Part shown: positions 34,804 to 43,134 of the stretch, piece after piece
Numbering within the stretch: the stretch's first letter is position 1
How the letters are laid out: the number at the start of each line of letters is the position of its first letter
Assembly (NCBI GenBank): GCA_028277985.1
Contig: JANQFG010000105.1
Location: 1 to 64,000, forward strand
Length of the DNA stretch: 64,000 nucleotides
Direction: 5' to 3'
Source of the DNA: a bacterium
Lineage (GTDB): Bacteria > Desulfobacterota > DSWW01
The notes under the pieces: generated by a model
What the model saw: only the letters and a program-made list of their open reading frames with translations
Databases searched by the model: none
What the model was told of the DNA's origin: nothing
Made by a program: the position numbers and the translations under genes

Positions 34804-35781
34804 TCATCCCCCAATCTCTACCATCCACTTGTCGCCGTCGGAGAAGTGAGGCGCATCACACTTCGGTTTCGTGAGGACAGCCCTTTCGAATGCCTCCCGC
34901 ACGTCCCGATCGTCATTACCCGCGCGCAGCAGGGGACGCACGTCGATCTCGTGCTGGCTGAACAGGCAATTTCGAAGCTTGCCGTCCGGGGTCAGCCGCA
35001 GGCGGGTGCACGCGTCACAGAAGGGGTGCGTCATGGGTGTGATCAGGCCGATCCGGCCCGGGCTGCCGGGAACCCTGTACAGTCGGGCAGGGCCGGGGAA
35101 CGGAACCGTCGGGGATGCCGGCTCCAGCGGGCCCAGTGATGCCTCGATTCGCCTGAGAACTTCCTCGCCGGCAAGGCCTCTGCTCTCCCGGAGGCCGCAC
35201 CCTCTCGCTTCTTCCCTCCTGCCGAAGGGCATCCTTTCGATGAAGCGAATCTCCAGCGGGAGGGAAACACTTAACCGAGAGAATGCTTCGATCTCGTCGT
35301 CGTTCACCCCTTCCATTACGACGACGTTGACCTTGACCGGCAGCAGGCCCTCGGTGAGGGAGGCCTCGATACCGTCCAGGACGAATTCCAGCGCGTCATG
35401 CCCGGTGATCTCCTCGAAGCGGTCCGGCCGGAGGCTGTCCAGGCTAACGGTCACGCGGTCCAGGCCTGCCCGCTTCAGTTCTCCGGCAAGGCCCTTCAAC
35501 AGGACGCCGTTGGTTGTCAGACATCGGTCCTCGATCTTCTCCACGGAGCTCAAACTCGAGACGAACCCGGCAATCCCGCTGCGAGCCAGCGGCTCGCCGC
35601 CCGTGATCCTCACCTTGCGGATTCCCTGAGCGGCACCGATGCGCACCAGACGCAGGATCTCATCGTACCGCAGGATGTGCTCCGCCGGGATCTTGGAGAC
35701 CCCTTGCCTGGGCATGCAGTAGGCGCACCGAAGGTTGCAGCGATCGGTGACGGATATGCGAAGCGTGTCAACAGCGCTCAA
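34804..35781 (-). CDS. moaA: GTP 3',8-cyclase (MoaA), molybdopterin synthesis
   Basis: A 325-residue radical SAM enzyme that makes 3',8-cyclo-GTP, the first step of molybdopterin (Moco/Tuco) synthesis. The SAM-cluster motif CNLRCAYC is at residues 15-22, RITGGEP follows, and the C-terminal cluster Cys lie in FCDACTRLRLTPDGKLRNC. The protein ends in the characteristic Gly-Gly tail. It is the fourth gene of the tup operon, 45 bp after tupC, all behind the cofactor riboswitch. This placement ties tungstate uptake to pterin synthesis. Confidence 0.96.
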   Translation of the reverse strand: MSAVDTLRISVTDRCNLRCAYCMPRQGVSKIPAEHILRYDEILRLVRIGAAQGIRKVRITGGEPLARSGIAGFVSSLSSVEKIEDRCLTTNGVLLKGLAGELKRAGLDRVTVSLDSLRPDRFEEITGHDALEFVLDGIEASLTEGLLPVKVNVVVMEGVNDDEIEAFSRLSVSLPLEIRFIERMPFGRREEARGCGLRESRGLAGEEVLRRIEASLGPLEPASPTVPFPGPARLYRVPGSPGRIGLITPMTHPFCDACTRLRLTPDGKLRNCLFSQHEIDVRPLLRAGNDDRDVREAFERAVLTKPKCDAPHFSDGDKWMVEIGG

Positions 35782-35826
35782 TCGTGTCTCCTCTACGTTT
35801 CCGTCTGCTGTCGATTGTACCGGCCG

Positions 35827-36504
35827 CTATGGAGCCTTCCTCCCTGTCCCGGCAATTCTTCCCTCGGACAGGTGGATCACCCGTTCGGTCAATCTGTGCG
35901 CCTGGGCAAGGTTGTGGGTCGAGAAGACGACGCTCACCCCGGACTTCCCGTTCACCTCCCTGATCAGTGCCTCGAGCATTTCCACCCTCGCGGTATCCAC
36001 ACCGGCCGTGGGCTCATCCAGCAGAACCACACCGGGACGAAATACGAGCGCTCGAGCCAGCGCCACCCTCTGTATCTCGCCCCCGCTCAGGCCCTTGACC
36101 GACCGCTTCCCGTAGCCGGCAAGGTCCACCCGCGAGAGCGACTCCTCGGCCCTGGCCTCCCATTCCCGCCGTGGGACCTTCCTTACCTTCAGCCCGTAGG
36201 CGACATTCTGGAAGACCGTCCCCTGAAACAGGAGGGGGGACTGGTCGACCATCGTCACATCGCGGCGGAGGGAGAAGCTTTCCCCTGGATCCCTCTTCGT
36301 GCCCCGGAAGACGATCTCACCTTCTTCCGGACTCTCCAGGAAGGCCAAGGTCTTCAGCAGTGTGCTCTTTCCTGCGCCGTTCGGCCCCACCACGGCTGTC
36401 AGCCGGCTTTCCGGGATTTCTAGGTAATCAATGTCGAGGATCACCTTTCCCTCCGCCACTGTCCGACGAATCCCCTCGAGTCTGTACAGGTTCTCCTTCC
36501 TCAT
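35827..36504 (-). CDS. tupC: Tungstate ABC transporter ATP-binding protein
   Basis: A 225-residue ABC ATPase with Walker A GPNGAGKSTLLKTL, Q-loop region DQSPLLFQ, signature LSGGEIQRVALARAL, Walker B VVLLDEPTAGVD and a switch His (STHN). It starts 4 bp inside the end of tupB (ATGA overlap). With the permease and binding protein it forms a TupABC-type importer; the TupA sequence supports tungstate as substrate. Confidence 0.92.
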   Translation of the reverse strand: MRKENLYRLEGIRRTVAEGKVILDIDYLEIPESRLTAVVGPNGAGKSTLLKTLAFLESPEEGEIVFRGTKRDPGESFSLRRDVTMVDQSPLLFQGTVFQNVAYGLKVRKVPRREWEARAEESLSRVDLAGYGKRSVKGLSGGEIQRVALARALVFRPGVVLLDEPTAGVDTARVEMLEALIREVNGKSGVSVVFSTHNLAQAHRLTERVIHLSEGRIAGTGRKAP

Positions 36505-37157
36505 GCCTTTCTTCCCAAAAACCTGTCGACCGCCAGGCTGATCGACAGGGCGACCACCAGCAGGATCAACCCGAGAGCTATGCCAAGGGCAAAGTTGCCT
36601 TTCGATGTCTCGAGGGCGATGGTGGTCGTCATTGTCCGGGTGTAGCCTCTTATGTTGCCGCCCACCATGACTGCCGATCCCACCTCGGCGATGACCCTTC
36701 CGAACCCGGCGATCACGGCGGCGATGATCCCGAGCCTCGCTTCCTTGAGGACCATCAACGCGGCCTGCGAAGGGCTGGCACCGAGCGATTCGGCCGTCTT
36801 CCTGACTCTCGCATCCACGCTGCCTGCAGCCGCGTAGGTCAACGCCGTGATGATGGGCACGGCCAGGATGAACTGACCCACCACGATCGCGGCCGGGGTG
36901 TAGAGGATCCCCAGGAAACCGAAAGGCCCCGATCTGCTCAGAAGGATGTAGACCAGAAGACCCACCACAACCGTGGGCATGGCCATCAGTGTGTTGGCGA
37001 TGCCCACAACGGTTCGCTTCCCTCGAAACTCGGACACGGACAGCAGGAATCCCAGCGGCACGCTCACAAGCGTCGCCAGGGCCGTCGCAGCCAGCGAGAC
37101 CCGCAACGACACCCCCATGACCTCAAAGACTTCCACTCCGAGTCCTGATCCGCTCAT
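36501..37157 (-). CDS. tupB: Tungstate ABC transporter permease
   Basis: A 218-residue permease with about five membrane segments. The coupling motif region reads TAESLGASPSQAALMVLKEARLGI (EAA-loop type). MVGGNIRGYTRTMTTTIALE is a pattern shared by Tup/ModB-type permeases. It follows tupA with 1 bp between the genes and overlaps tupC by 4 bp. Confidence 0.92.
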   Translation of the reverse strand: MSGSGLGVEVFEVMGVSLRVSLAATALATLVSVPLGFLLSVSEFRGKRTVVGIANTLMAMPTVVVGLLVYILLSRSGPFGFLGILYTPAAIVVGQFILAVPIITALTYAAAGSVDARVRKTAESLGASPSQAALMVLKEARLGIIAAVIAGFGRVIAEVGSAVMVGGNIRGYTRTMTTTIALETSKGNFALGIALGLILLVVALSISLAVDRFLGRKA

Positions 37158-37158
37158 G

Positions 37159-38004
37159 TCACCGGCTGGCCGCCTCCCGAATCGCTGTCGGATGGAACAG
37201 CACTTCCCCTTTCTTCCGGAAGGAACCGATCAGGGACTGCCCTTCATGGGAGGTGATCCAGCCGATCAGGGTCATCGCCTCGACATACCGGATGTGTCGG
37301 TGCCGGGCCGGGTTCACGGCAATGATCGAATACGGATTCGCGAGCCTGGCATCACCCTGGTGGACCGGGGCGAGATCGATCGTCTCACGGATCGCAAGGT
37401 AGGTGCCGCGATCGGTAAGGGTGTATGCCCTTTTCTCGTACGCAATCCTGAGGGTTGCCTCCATCCCCTGTCCTGCATCCAGATAGGTCTCCCCGGACGG
37501 CGGCCCGCCGGCCAGCGGCCACAGGCTCAACTCCTTCTTGTGGGTTCCGGAATCGTCTCCCCTGCTCACGAATCGCGCCCTCTTGGCCTTGATCCTTTCG
37601 AGGGCCTTGGCAAGGGAGGGCGCCTTGTTCACACCCGCCGGGTCATCCGGCGGGCCAACGATGAGGAAGTCGTTCACCATGAGGGAGCGTCGGTTCACGC
37701 CCCACCCCGCATCGATGAAGGCGATTTCCGCCTCCGGGGCGTGCACCATCATCACGTCCACGTCCCCTCTCTCCGCAAGCTTGAGCGCCTTGCCCGTGCC
37801 GACCGGTATAACGTCAACGCGAATGCCCGTGGCCTTCTCGAAGTGAGGAAGGATGGCATCCAGCAGGCCGGAGTTGTCGGTACTCGTTGTCGTGGCCATT
37901 CGGAGCCGGGTCTGTTCGGCCAAGACAAGGCTCGACGGGAAGGACAGGACAGAGAGAACTGCGGTGATGAGGATGGAAACCCTGAAGAACTTCGGTGTCT
38001 CCAT
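37159..38004 (-). CDS. tupA: Tungstate-binding periplasmic protein
   Basis: A 281-residue secreted binding protein. The signal peptide is ILITAVLSVLSFPSSLVLA. The mature part begins with MATTTSTDNSGLLDAILPHF, the TTTSTxxSGLL anion-binding signature of TupA, and continues GTGKALKLAERGDVDVMMVH and RGDDSGTHKKE. TupA binds tungstate with very high preference over molybdate. It is the first gene after the riboswitch; its ribosome site is inside the riboswitch P1 helix. Tungsten supply fits aldehyde:ferredoxin oxidoreductase or BamB-type enzymes, which must lie elsewhere in the genome. Confidence 0.93.
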   Translation of the reverse strand: METPKFFRVSILITAVLSVLSFPSSLVLAEQTRLRMATTTSTDNSGLLDAILPHFEKATGIRVDVIPVGTGKALKLAERGDVDVMMVHAPEAEIAFIDAGWGVNRRSLMVNDFLIVGPPDDPAGVNKAPSLAKALERIKAKRARFVSRGDDSGTHKKELSLWPLAGGPPSGETYLDAGQGMEATLRIAYEKRAYTLTDRGTYLAIRETIDLAPVHQGDARLANPYSIIAVNPARHRHIRYVEAMTLIGWITSHEGQSLIGSFRKKGEVLFHPTAIREAASR

Positions 38005-38011
38005 GACATCT

Positions 38012-38105
38012 TACTCCTTTCCAAGGACGGGAGGCCAGGCCGTTTCCAGCCTGACCCGGCGGCTTGCATCCATAGGCAGCGCCCACAGGAACGCAAGCTC
38101 GGAGT
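38012..38105 (-). promoter_or_regulatory. Moco/Tuco riboswitch (Moco RNA motif) controlling tupABC-moaA
   Basis: On the minus strand the leader begins ACUCCGAGC and ends GGAAAGGAGU, whose outer ends pair as P1. Between them are the CUUGC/GCAAG stem, a 7-bp stem CAGGCUG/CGGCCUG closed by GAAA, and the conserved CCUCCCGU...GGAAAGG segment also seen in the E. coli moaA leader. GGAAAGGAG is also the Shine-Dalgarno of tupA, 9 nt before its ATG. Cofactor binding that stabilises P1 would hide the ribosome site and shut off translation. Read by eye, not by covariance search. Confidence 0.88.
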
Positions 38106-38257
38106 AATCGGTAGATTGTCACCCCTGCTATTTGGGATGTAAATAACCAAGGGGGAGATCCATCAACGATCCGTTCCCCTGCCTGCATTCCCGTTGCATT
38201 TCCGGCATTTGACCGACGGATCATTCTTCCCCTAGACTGCCCCGAAAGGAGGAATCC

Positions 38258-38722
38258 ATGGACAAGGCCATCCAGGAACTGTTGGATCTCAAAGACATCG
38301 AACAGTTGATGGTCCGCTATGCCGACCGAATCGACGCGAACGACCCGGAAGGGGCGGCCGCCTGTTTCGCCGAAGACGGTATTGGAAACTACTGGGGAAA
38401 ATTCCAGGGGAGGAAAGAGATTGCCCGCCGCTTGAGCAAGATCCTCGACCGCTTCTCGGCTACCAGCCACCACCTCTCCAACGTGAGCATCCGGCTTGAC
38501 GGCGACCGGGCCACGGCCATGTCCTACGTCTACGCCTTCCACCGCATGGCGGATACGAACGACCCGGTGCACTACTGGGGCCGCTGGGTAGACCGCCTGG
38601 TTCGCCTGGATGAAGGCTGGCGCTTTGCGGAACGTGAAGTCGTAGGAGTCGGCAGCATCGAGCCGGACGACGCCGGCCGGGACCTCGAACACCCCGGCCA
38701 TCCCGGCCGACTAACAAGATAG
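38258..38722 (+). CDS. SnoaL/NTF2-like protein
   Basis: A 154-residue alpha+beta barrel protein. The family pattern is LLDLKDIEQLMVRYADRID, ACFAEDGIG and HHLSNVSIRLDGDRATAMSY, ending in WRFAEREV. AAAGGAGG lies just ahead of the ATG. Such proteins include dehydratases and isomerases but many have no known activity. The last 15 residues are low-complexity (Gly, Arg, His, Pro) and run into a tandem repeat, so the original stop may have been lost. It is divergent from the tup operon and lies upstream of the TetR gene. Confidence 0.83.
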   Translation: MDKAIQELLDLKDIEQLMVRYADRIDANDPEGAAACFAEDGIGNYWGKFQGRKEIARRLSKILDRFSATSHHLSNVSIRLDGDRATAMSYVYAFHRMADTNDPVHYWGRWVDRLVRLDEGWRFAEREVVGVGSIEPDDAGRDLEHPGHPGRLTR

Positions 38723-38791
38723 CATGACCCGGCCCCTCTCCGTCGGCCCGGCCGACTAACCAGGTAGCATGACCCGGCACCTCTCCGTCGG
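38702..38791. repeat. Two tandem 45-bp repeats
   Basis: Copies at 38702-38746 and 38747-38791 begin CCCGGCCGACTAAC and differ at 3 of 45 positions. The first copy contains the stop codon of the NTF2-like gene. The gap to the TetR promoter is short; no function is apparent. Confidence 0.8.
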
Positions 38792-38821
38792 CCCCCAACC
38801 CCTCCATCTTCCCGGAAAAGC

Positions 38822-38858
38822 TTGCCACGATAGCTGAACGGCGTTAGTCTGATCAGGT
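38822..38858 (+). promoter_or_regulatory. Promoter and operator of the tetR gene at 38887
   Basis: TTGCCA (38822-38827), a 17-bp spacer, and TAGTCT (38845-38850). The -10 region lies in GAACGGCGTTAGTCTGA, which matches one half of the perfect operator at 39551-39571 and has the same position relative to its promoter. This supports autoregulation. Confidence 0.7.
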
Positions 38859-38886
38859 CGAATCGAAAACCATCGAAGAGGCCACA

Positions 38887-39543
38887 ATGCCCAAGGCACC
38901 GCGGACGCCCGAGGAAGTGGAGGCGGCAAAACAGAGGATTCTGGAGAAGGCCCTGGACATCATCACCGAGCACGGATACGAAGGCCTGTCCATGAGGAGG
39001 TTGGGCCGCCGGCTCGGCATGACAGCCGCTACCGTTTACAACTACTTCCAGAACAAGGAAGAGATCTACCTTCACGTGCTGACCCGCGGCTTCGAACTCC
39101 TGTACGATGACCTGGTGAGGGCGTCCAACAGCACGGACGATCCTTATGAAAAGCTGAGAGCCGTGTTGAAGGCCTGGCTCCGTTTCGGGCTGGAGCAGTC
39201 CAACTACTACGACATCATGCTGACCCTGTACATCCCGAAGTACAGGGACTTCGTGGGAGGGCCCCTGGAGCCTCTGGCGCACACGGAATTGACGACCGCC
39301 CTGCAGGTCCCGGATCTCATTACCGGAATCCTGGAAGAGATTGCCGACGCCTACGGGAATATCCGGAAGGAAGACGCCCGCATCCACTTCATCCAACTCA
39401 TGACCGCCATCCACGGTGTCGTGTCCCTGTACAACAACACCATCCTCGTCTACGTACACGAGCGGCCGGAGGATATTCTGGAATCCCTCGTCGAGAGCCA
39501 TCTCTCCTTTTTTGCGCCGCCCGAAAAAAAAGACTTGACATGA
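38887..39543 (+). CDS. TetR/AcrR-family repressor
   Basis: A 218-residue regulator. The N-terminal HTH is ILEKALDIITEHGYEGLSMRRLGRRLGMTAATVYNYFQNKEEIY; the rest is a helical ligand-binding domain with a C-terminal part like TetR_C proteins of Desulfobacterota. It lies directly ahead of the glycyl radical enzyme and dehalogenase genes. Matching promoter/operator sequences precede both it and that operon, so it most likely represses them until an inducer binds. Confidence 0.92.
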   Translation: MPKAPRTPEEVEAAKQRILEKALDIITEHGYEGLSMRRLGRRLGMTAATVYNYFQNKEEIYLHVLTRGFELLYDDLVRASNSTDDPYEKLRAVLKAWLRFGLEQSNYYDIMLTLYIPKYRDFVGGPLEPLAHTELTTALQVPDLITGILEEIADAYGNIRKEDARIHFIQLMTAIHGVVSLYNNTILVYVHERPEDILESLVESHLSFFAPPEKKDLT

Positions 39544-39571
39544 TGTATGAACAGCGTTAATCTAACGCTGT
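39535..39571 (+). promoter_or_regulatory. Promoter and perfect 21-bp operator of the glycyl radical enzyme operon
   Basis: TTGACA (39535-39540), a 17-bp spacer and TAATCT (39558-39563). The -10 box is embedded in a perfect inverted repeat (39551-39571): ACAGCGTTA and its complement separated by ATC. The -35 box overlaps the stop region of the tetR gene. A bound TetR dimer would occlude RNA polymerase. Confidence 0.82.
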
Positions 39572-39642
39572 ACTCATAAAAATTCCGTCCGGTATGGCCC
39601 ATCGAAAAGCACTTCCCTTCCTCGTAGAACAGGAGGTAGATC

Positions 39643-42183
39643 ATGGCCTCGACAGAAACGGTCGTCACGGTGAACCCCTGCGGCACAACCCCACACAACC
39701 AGGAGTGGGGCGTGGGCATCTCCGGCAATGTGGAGGCCCCATCGCCCTTCGAGCGGATCAACCGGCTCAGGCAGACCTACGAACAGACGAAATGGACCAT
39801 CGACCACGAACGGGCCTGCCTGGTCACCGAGGCCTACAAGGAATTCAACGGGCTGACGCAGCAGCTCAAATCGGCCCACACCCTGGCCCACATCCTGCGG
39901 AACGTGACGATCAGGATCTACGATGACGAGCTCATCGTGGGCGAAATGGGGGCGCCCGACAAGGCCGCTCCCGTCTTCCCGGAGTTCTCCTACAGCTGGA
40001 TCACAAACGAGATCAGGAACTTCCCCTTCGAAGACAGGGAGGCGACCCGCCACCATCTCCCCGAGGAGACCGGAAAGAAGCTGCTCGAGCTCGAGGACTT
40101 CTGGACGAACAACACCCTGGATGCCCGCATCCTGAGCATGCTGTCCGACGACGAGATCAAGGGCACCCACCTCGGCCGCGGGGTCTATGCACTGAATCTT
40201 TACATGCACGGCGGGATCGGGCACGTCTGCCCCTACTATCCGAAGCTTTTTGATCTGGGTTACGGCGGGTTGAAGAAGCAGGTGGAAGAGAAGCTCGCCA
40301 ACCTCGACCCGACGCTCCCCGAGGATCTTGCAAAGCGGGAGTTCTACCAGTCCGAGCTCGTCGTCCTGGAAGGGACCATCGATTTCTGTAAACGCTATGC
40401 GCAGCTCGCGTTCGACATGGCCAAGACCGCTACCGGCGAGAGAAGACAGGAGCTGCTTCAGATCGCGGAAAACTGCTCCTGGATCGCTGAGAACCCCCCG
40501 AGGACGTTCTGGGAGGCCCTTCAGCTCTGGACGCTCGCCTATCACATCACCCAGATCGAATCCAACGGCCATTCCGTTTCCTTCGGACGCTTCGACCAGT
40601 ACATGCTTCCCTATTACGAGAAGGACACGGCCAACGGCACCGCCACCAAAGAGTTCATCCAGGAACTGATCGAGTGTGCCTACATGAAGTTCTCACAGGT
40701 CTCCAAGCTGCGGGACAGGGACACCGTGCGCGTCAACGGCGGGCACGGCCTTGGGGGCACGACCATCACCCTCGGGGGCGTGGACAAGGACGGAAGGGAC
40801 GCGACGAACGACCTGACCTTCATGGCCGTGGACGCGGTCATCCACACGAGGTTGGTCGAACCGTGGGTGCTGGTCCGGTGGAACACGAACACGCCTGAAG
40901 AACTCAAGATCAAGTGCGCAAGCGCGATCAAGGTCGGTACCGGCCGTCCCAAGCTCTTCAACGACGAGGTCACCATCCCCGCGATGACCGACTACGGCCG
41001 GTCTCTGGAGGACGCAAGGGACTACACAGTCGTCGGTTGCGTTGAAATGGACACCTGGGGCCGCGAGTACGGCTGGCACGACGCTGCCTACTTCAGCATC
41101 GCCAAGATCCTGGAGCTGGCCATCAACGACGGCAGGTGCCTCGGGTGCGAGGTGATGGCCAAGGAGATGTGCCCGCGATACGAGGTGTGCGCTGCGGTCG
41201 GCAGACGGCTCGGCATCGAGACGGGGAGCCTCGCCGATTTCCAGGACTTCGAGGCCCTGAAAGAGGCATACGACAAACAGATGAAATACTTCGTGGATCT
41301 GATGATCGCCGGCATCAACGTGATGGATATAGCCCACCAGAGGTACATACCGCTACCCTACCTCTCCCTGCTCGTGGACGACTGCATCGAAAAGGGGGTG
41401 GATATCACCGCCGGCGGCGCAAAGTACAATTTCACCGGCCCTCAGGCAGTGGGGGTCGGCACGGTGGCGGACGGCCTGGCCGCCATCAAGCAGCTCGTCT
41501 ACGACGAGCAGAAGGTTTCGGGCGAGGATTTCCTGCTGGCCCTGCAACAGAATTGGGAAGGCTACGAGAAGCTGTACGCCTTGGTGAATAGCAGCAAAGT
41601 CCACCACTACGGCAATGATGACGACTATGCGGATGAGCTTGCGAAGTGGGCTTCGGACGTCTACTGCAAACACGTGGAGCACAAGCCCAACCCCCGCGGA
41701 GGCGTCTTCGCGCCGGGCGTCTACACGGTGACCGCGAACGTGGGGCTCGGCGAAGCCCAATGGGCCTCCCCGGACGGAAGGAAGGCAGGCGAGCCGGTCT
41801 CCGATAATGTGGGTGCGGTCCACAACCTGGCCGGGTCACACGACACGAGCGGGCCGACGGCCATGGTGAAGTCGGTGGCGAAGCTGGGTCACCGGAGGTT
41901 CGGGAACGGCACTCTCCTCAACATGAAGTTCTCACCTGCCAGCATGTCTGGAGAGGTCGGCACCCGGAACCTGATCTCCGTGATCGACACCTACTTCGAG
42001 AAGGGCGGCATGCACTGCCAGTTCAACGTCCTGTCGCGGGAAACCCTGGAGGACGCCTACGAGAACCCGGAACGACACACCGGCCTGATCGTGCGAGTCG
42101 CCGGTTACAGCGCCTTCTTCAACGATCTGAGCAACCCCACGAAGCGGGACATCATCGGACGAACCGAGCTTTCTTTTGACTGA
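39643..42183 (+). CDS. Glycyl radical enzyme, dehydratase/lyase-like, substrate unknown
   Basis: An 846-residue pyruvate formate-lyase-superfamily enzyme. The catalytic Cys is C466 in TVVGCVEMDTWGREYGWHD and the radical Gly is G821 in VRVAGYSAFFNDL, 25 residues from the C-terminus, as in the family. The C-x-E arrangement (C466, E468) is that of dehydratases and C-N/C-S/C-O lyases such as glycerol dehydratase and choline lyase, not of the succinate-adding enzymes. The N-terminal PFL domain covers about 35-690. No radical SAM activating enzyme is encoded here, so activation must occur in trans. A haloalkane dehalogenase gene follows by 12 bp. The TetR-controlled promoter precedes it. Confidence 0.93.
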   Translation: MASTETVVTVNPCGTTPHNQEWGVGISGNVEAPSPFERINRLRQTYEQTKWTIDHERACLVTEAYKEFNGLTQQLKSAHTLAHILRNVTIRIYDDELIVGEMGAPDKAAPVFPEFSYSWITNEIRNFPFEDREATRHHLPEETGKKLLELEDFWTNNTLDARILSMLSDDEIKGTHLGRGVYALNLYMHGGIGHVCPYYPKLFDLGYGGLKKQVEEKLANLDPTLPEDLAKREFYQSELVVLEGTIDFCKRYAQLAFDMAKTATGERRQELLQIAENCSWIAENPPRTFWEALQLWTLAYHITQIESNGHSVSFGRFDQYMLPYYEKDTANGTATKEFIQELIECAYMKFSQVSKLRDRDTVRVNGGHGLGGTTITLGGVDKDGRDATNDLTFMAVDAVIHTRLVEPWVLVRWNTNTPEELKIKCASAIKVGTGRPKLFNDEVTIPAMTDYGRSLEDARDYTVVGCVEMDTWGREYGWHDAAYFSIAKILELAINDGRCLGCEVMAKEMCPRYEVCAAVGRRLGIETGSLADFQDFEALKEAYDKQMKYFVDLMIAGINVMDIAHQRYIPLPYLSLLVDDCIEKGVDITAGGAKYNFTGPQAVGVGTVADGLAAIKQLVYDEQKVSGEDFLLALQQNWEGYEKLYALVNSSKVHHYGNDDDYADELAKWASDVYCKHVEHKPNPRGGVFAPGVYTVTANVGLGEAQWASPDGRKAGEPVSDNVGAVHNLAGSHDTSGPTAMVKSVAKLGHRRFGNGTLLNMKFSPASMSGEVGTRNLISVIDTYFEKGGMHCQFNVLSRETLEDAYENPERHTGLIVRVAGYSAFFNDLSNPTKRDIIGRTELSFD

Positions 42184-42195
42184 GGAGACGCGAAG

Positions 42196-43095
42196 ATGAG
42201 AGAAATCTCACCGGCCATGAACTATGCAAAGAAGACAGAGACCGTGCTCGGCAGAAAGATGACCTATGTCGAGGCCGGAGAAGGCGATCCGATCCTTTTT
42301 CTTCACGGCAATCCAACCTCCTCCTATCTCTGGCGCAACATCATTCCCTATGCTGAGAACCTGGGCCGCTGCATCGCCCCGGATCTGATCGGTATGGGGG
42401 ATTCGGAGAAGCTCGAAGCCTCGCAGGGTCCCTGCAGGTACAACTTCCACATCCACTACGAGTTTCTCTGGGGCTTGCTGGAGAAGATCGGTGCGACAGA
42501 GAACGTGACCCTGGTCATTCACGATTGGGGGTCCGCCATGGGTTTTCACTGGGCGAACCAGCATCGCGACGCGGTCAAGGGAATCGCCTACATGGAAGGC
42601 TTTGTCACCCCCCTGACCTGGGAAGACTGGCATCCGGACTTCAAAGAGCTCTTCCAGGACCTGCGGTCCGAAAAAGGCGAGGAACTGATCCTCAACCAGA
42701 ATGTCTTTGTCGAGTTCGTCCTTCCCAACGCGATCGAACGCCAGCTCACCGATGAAGAGCTGGATCATTATCGCAAACCCTTCTTGAAGTCCGAGGATCG
42801 TCAGCCCACCCTGAACTGGCCCCGGGCCATCCCCCTGGACGGGCAGCCCGCCGACGTGGTGGCGATTGTACGTGAGTACTCGGAGTGGCTGGAGAAGAGC
42901 TCCGACCTGCCGAAGCTGTTCGTAAACGTGGAACCGGGCGGGATCATAACGGGCAGGGTGCGCGAGTTCTGCCGCCGCTTACCGAATCAGACCGAGATCA
43001 CCGTGGGCCCCTCCATCCATTTTGTTCAGGAGGATTACCCTCACGAGATCGGTGCGGCCTTGCAGGCCTTTGTAGAAAAGGTAAACGGGAAGTAG
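42196..43095 (+). CDS. Haloalkane dehalogenase (HLD-II, DhaA/LinB-like)
   Basis: A 299-residue alpha/beta hydrolase. All five hallmark residues of subfamily II are present: N39 (LFLHGNPTSSYLWRN), nucleophile D110 and halide-binding W111 (VIHDWGSAMGFHWA), catalytic acid E134 (GIAYMEG) and H275 (VGPSIHFVQED). These correspond to N41, D106, W107, E130 and H272 of DhaA. The reaction is hydrolysis of a carbon-halogen bond to alcohol plus halide, without cofactor. It is cotranscribed with the glycyl radical enzyme (12 bp gap), which suggests the alcohol product or a related diol/ether goes to that enzyme. This coupling is inferred. Confidence 0.93.
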   Translation: MREISPAMNYAKKTETVLGRKMTYVEAGEGDPILFLHGNPTSSYLWRNIIPYAENLGRCIAPDLIGMGDSEKLEASQGPCRYNFHIHYEFLWGLLEKIGATENVTLVIHDWGSAMGFHWANQHRDAVKGIAYMEGFVTPLTWEDWHPDFKELFQDLRSEKGEELILNQNVFVEFVLPNAIERQLTDEELDHYRKPFLKSEDRQPTLNWPRAIPLDGQPADVVAIVREYSEWLEKSSDLPKLFVNVEPGGIITGRVREFCRRLPNQTEITVGPSIHFVQEDYPHEIGAALQAFVEKVNGK

Positions 43096-43134
43096 GTGTT
43101 GTCATTCCCCTAGACTGCTCAGAATGGGGTCCAA

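Noticed and set aside
39643..42183. Benzylsuccinate/alkylsuccinate synthase
   Set aside because: The active-site sequence is GCVE, with Glu two residues after Cys, as in dehydratases and lyases; no small accessory subunits or activase are nearby.
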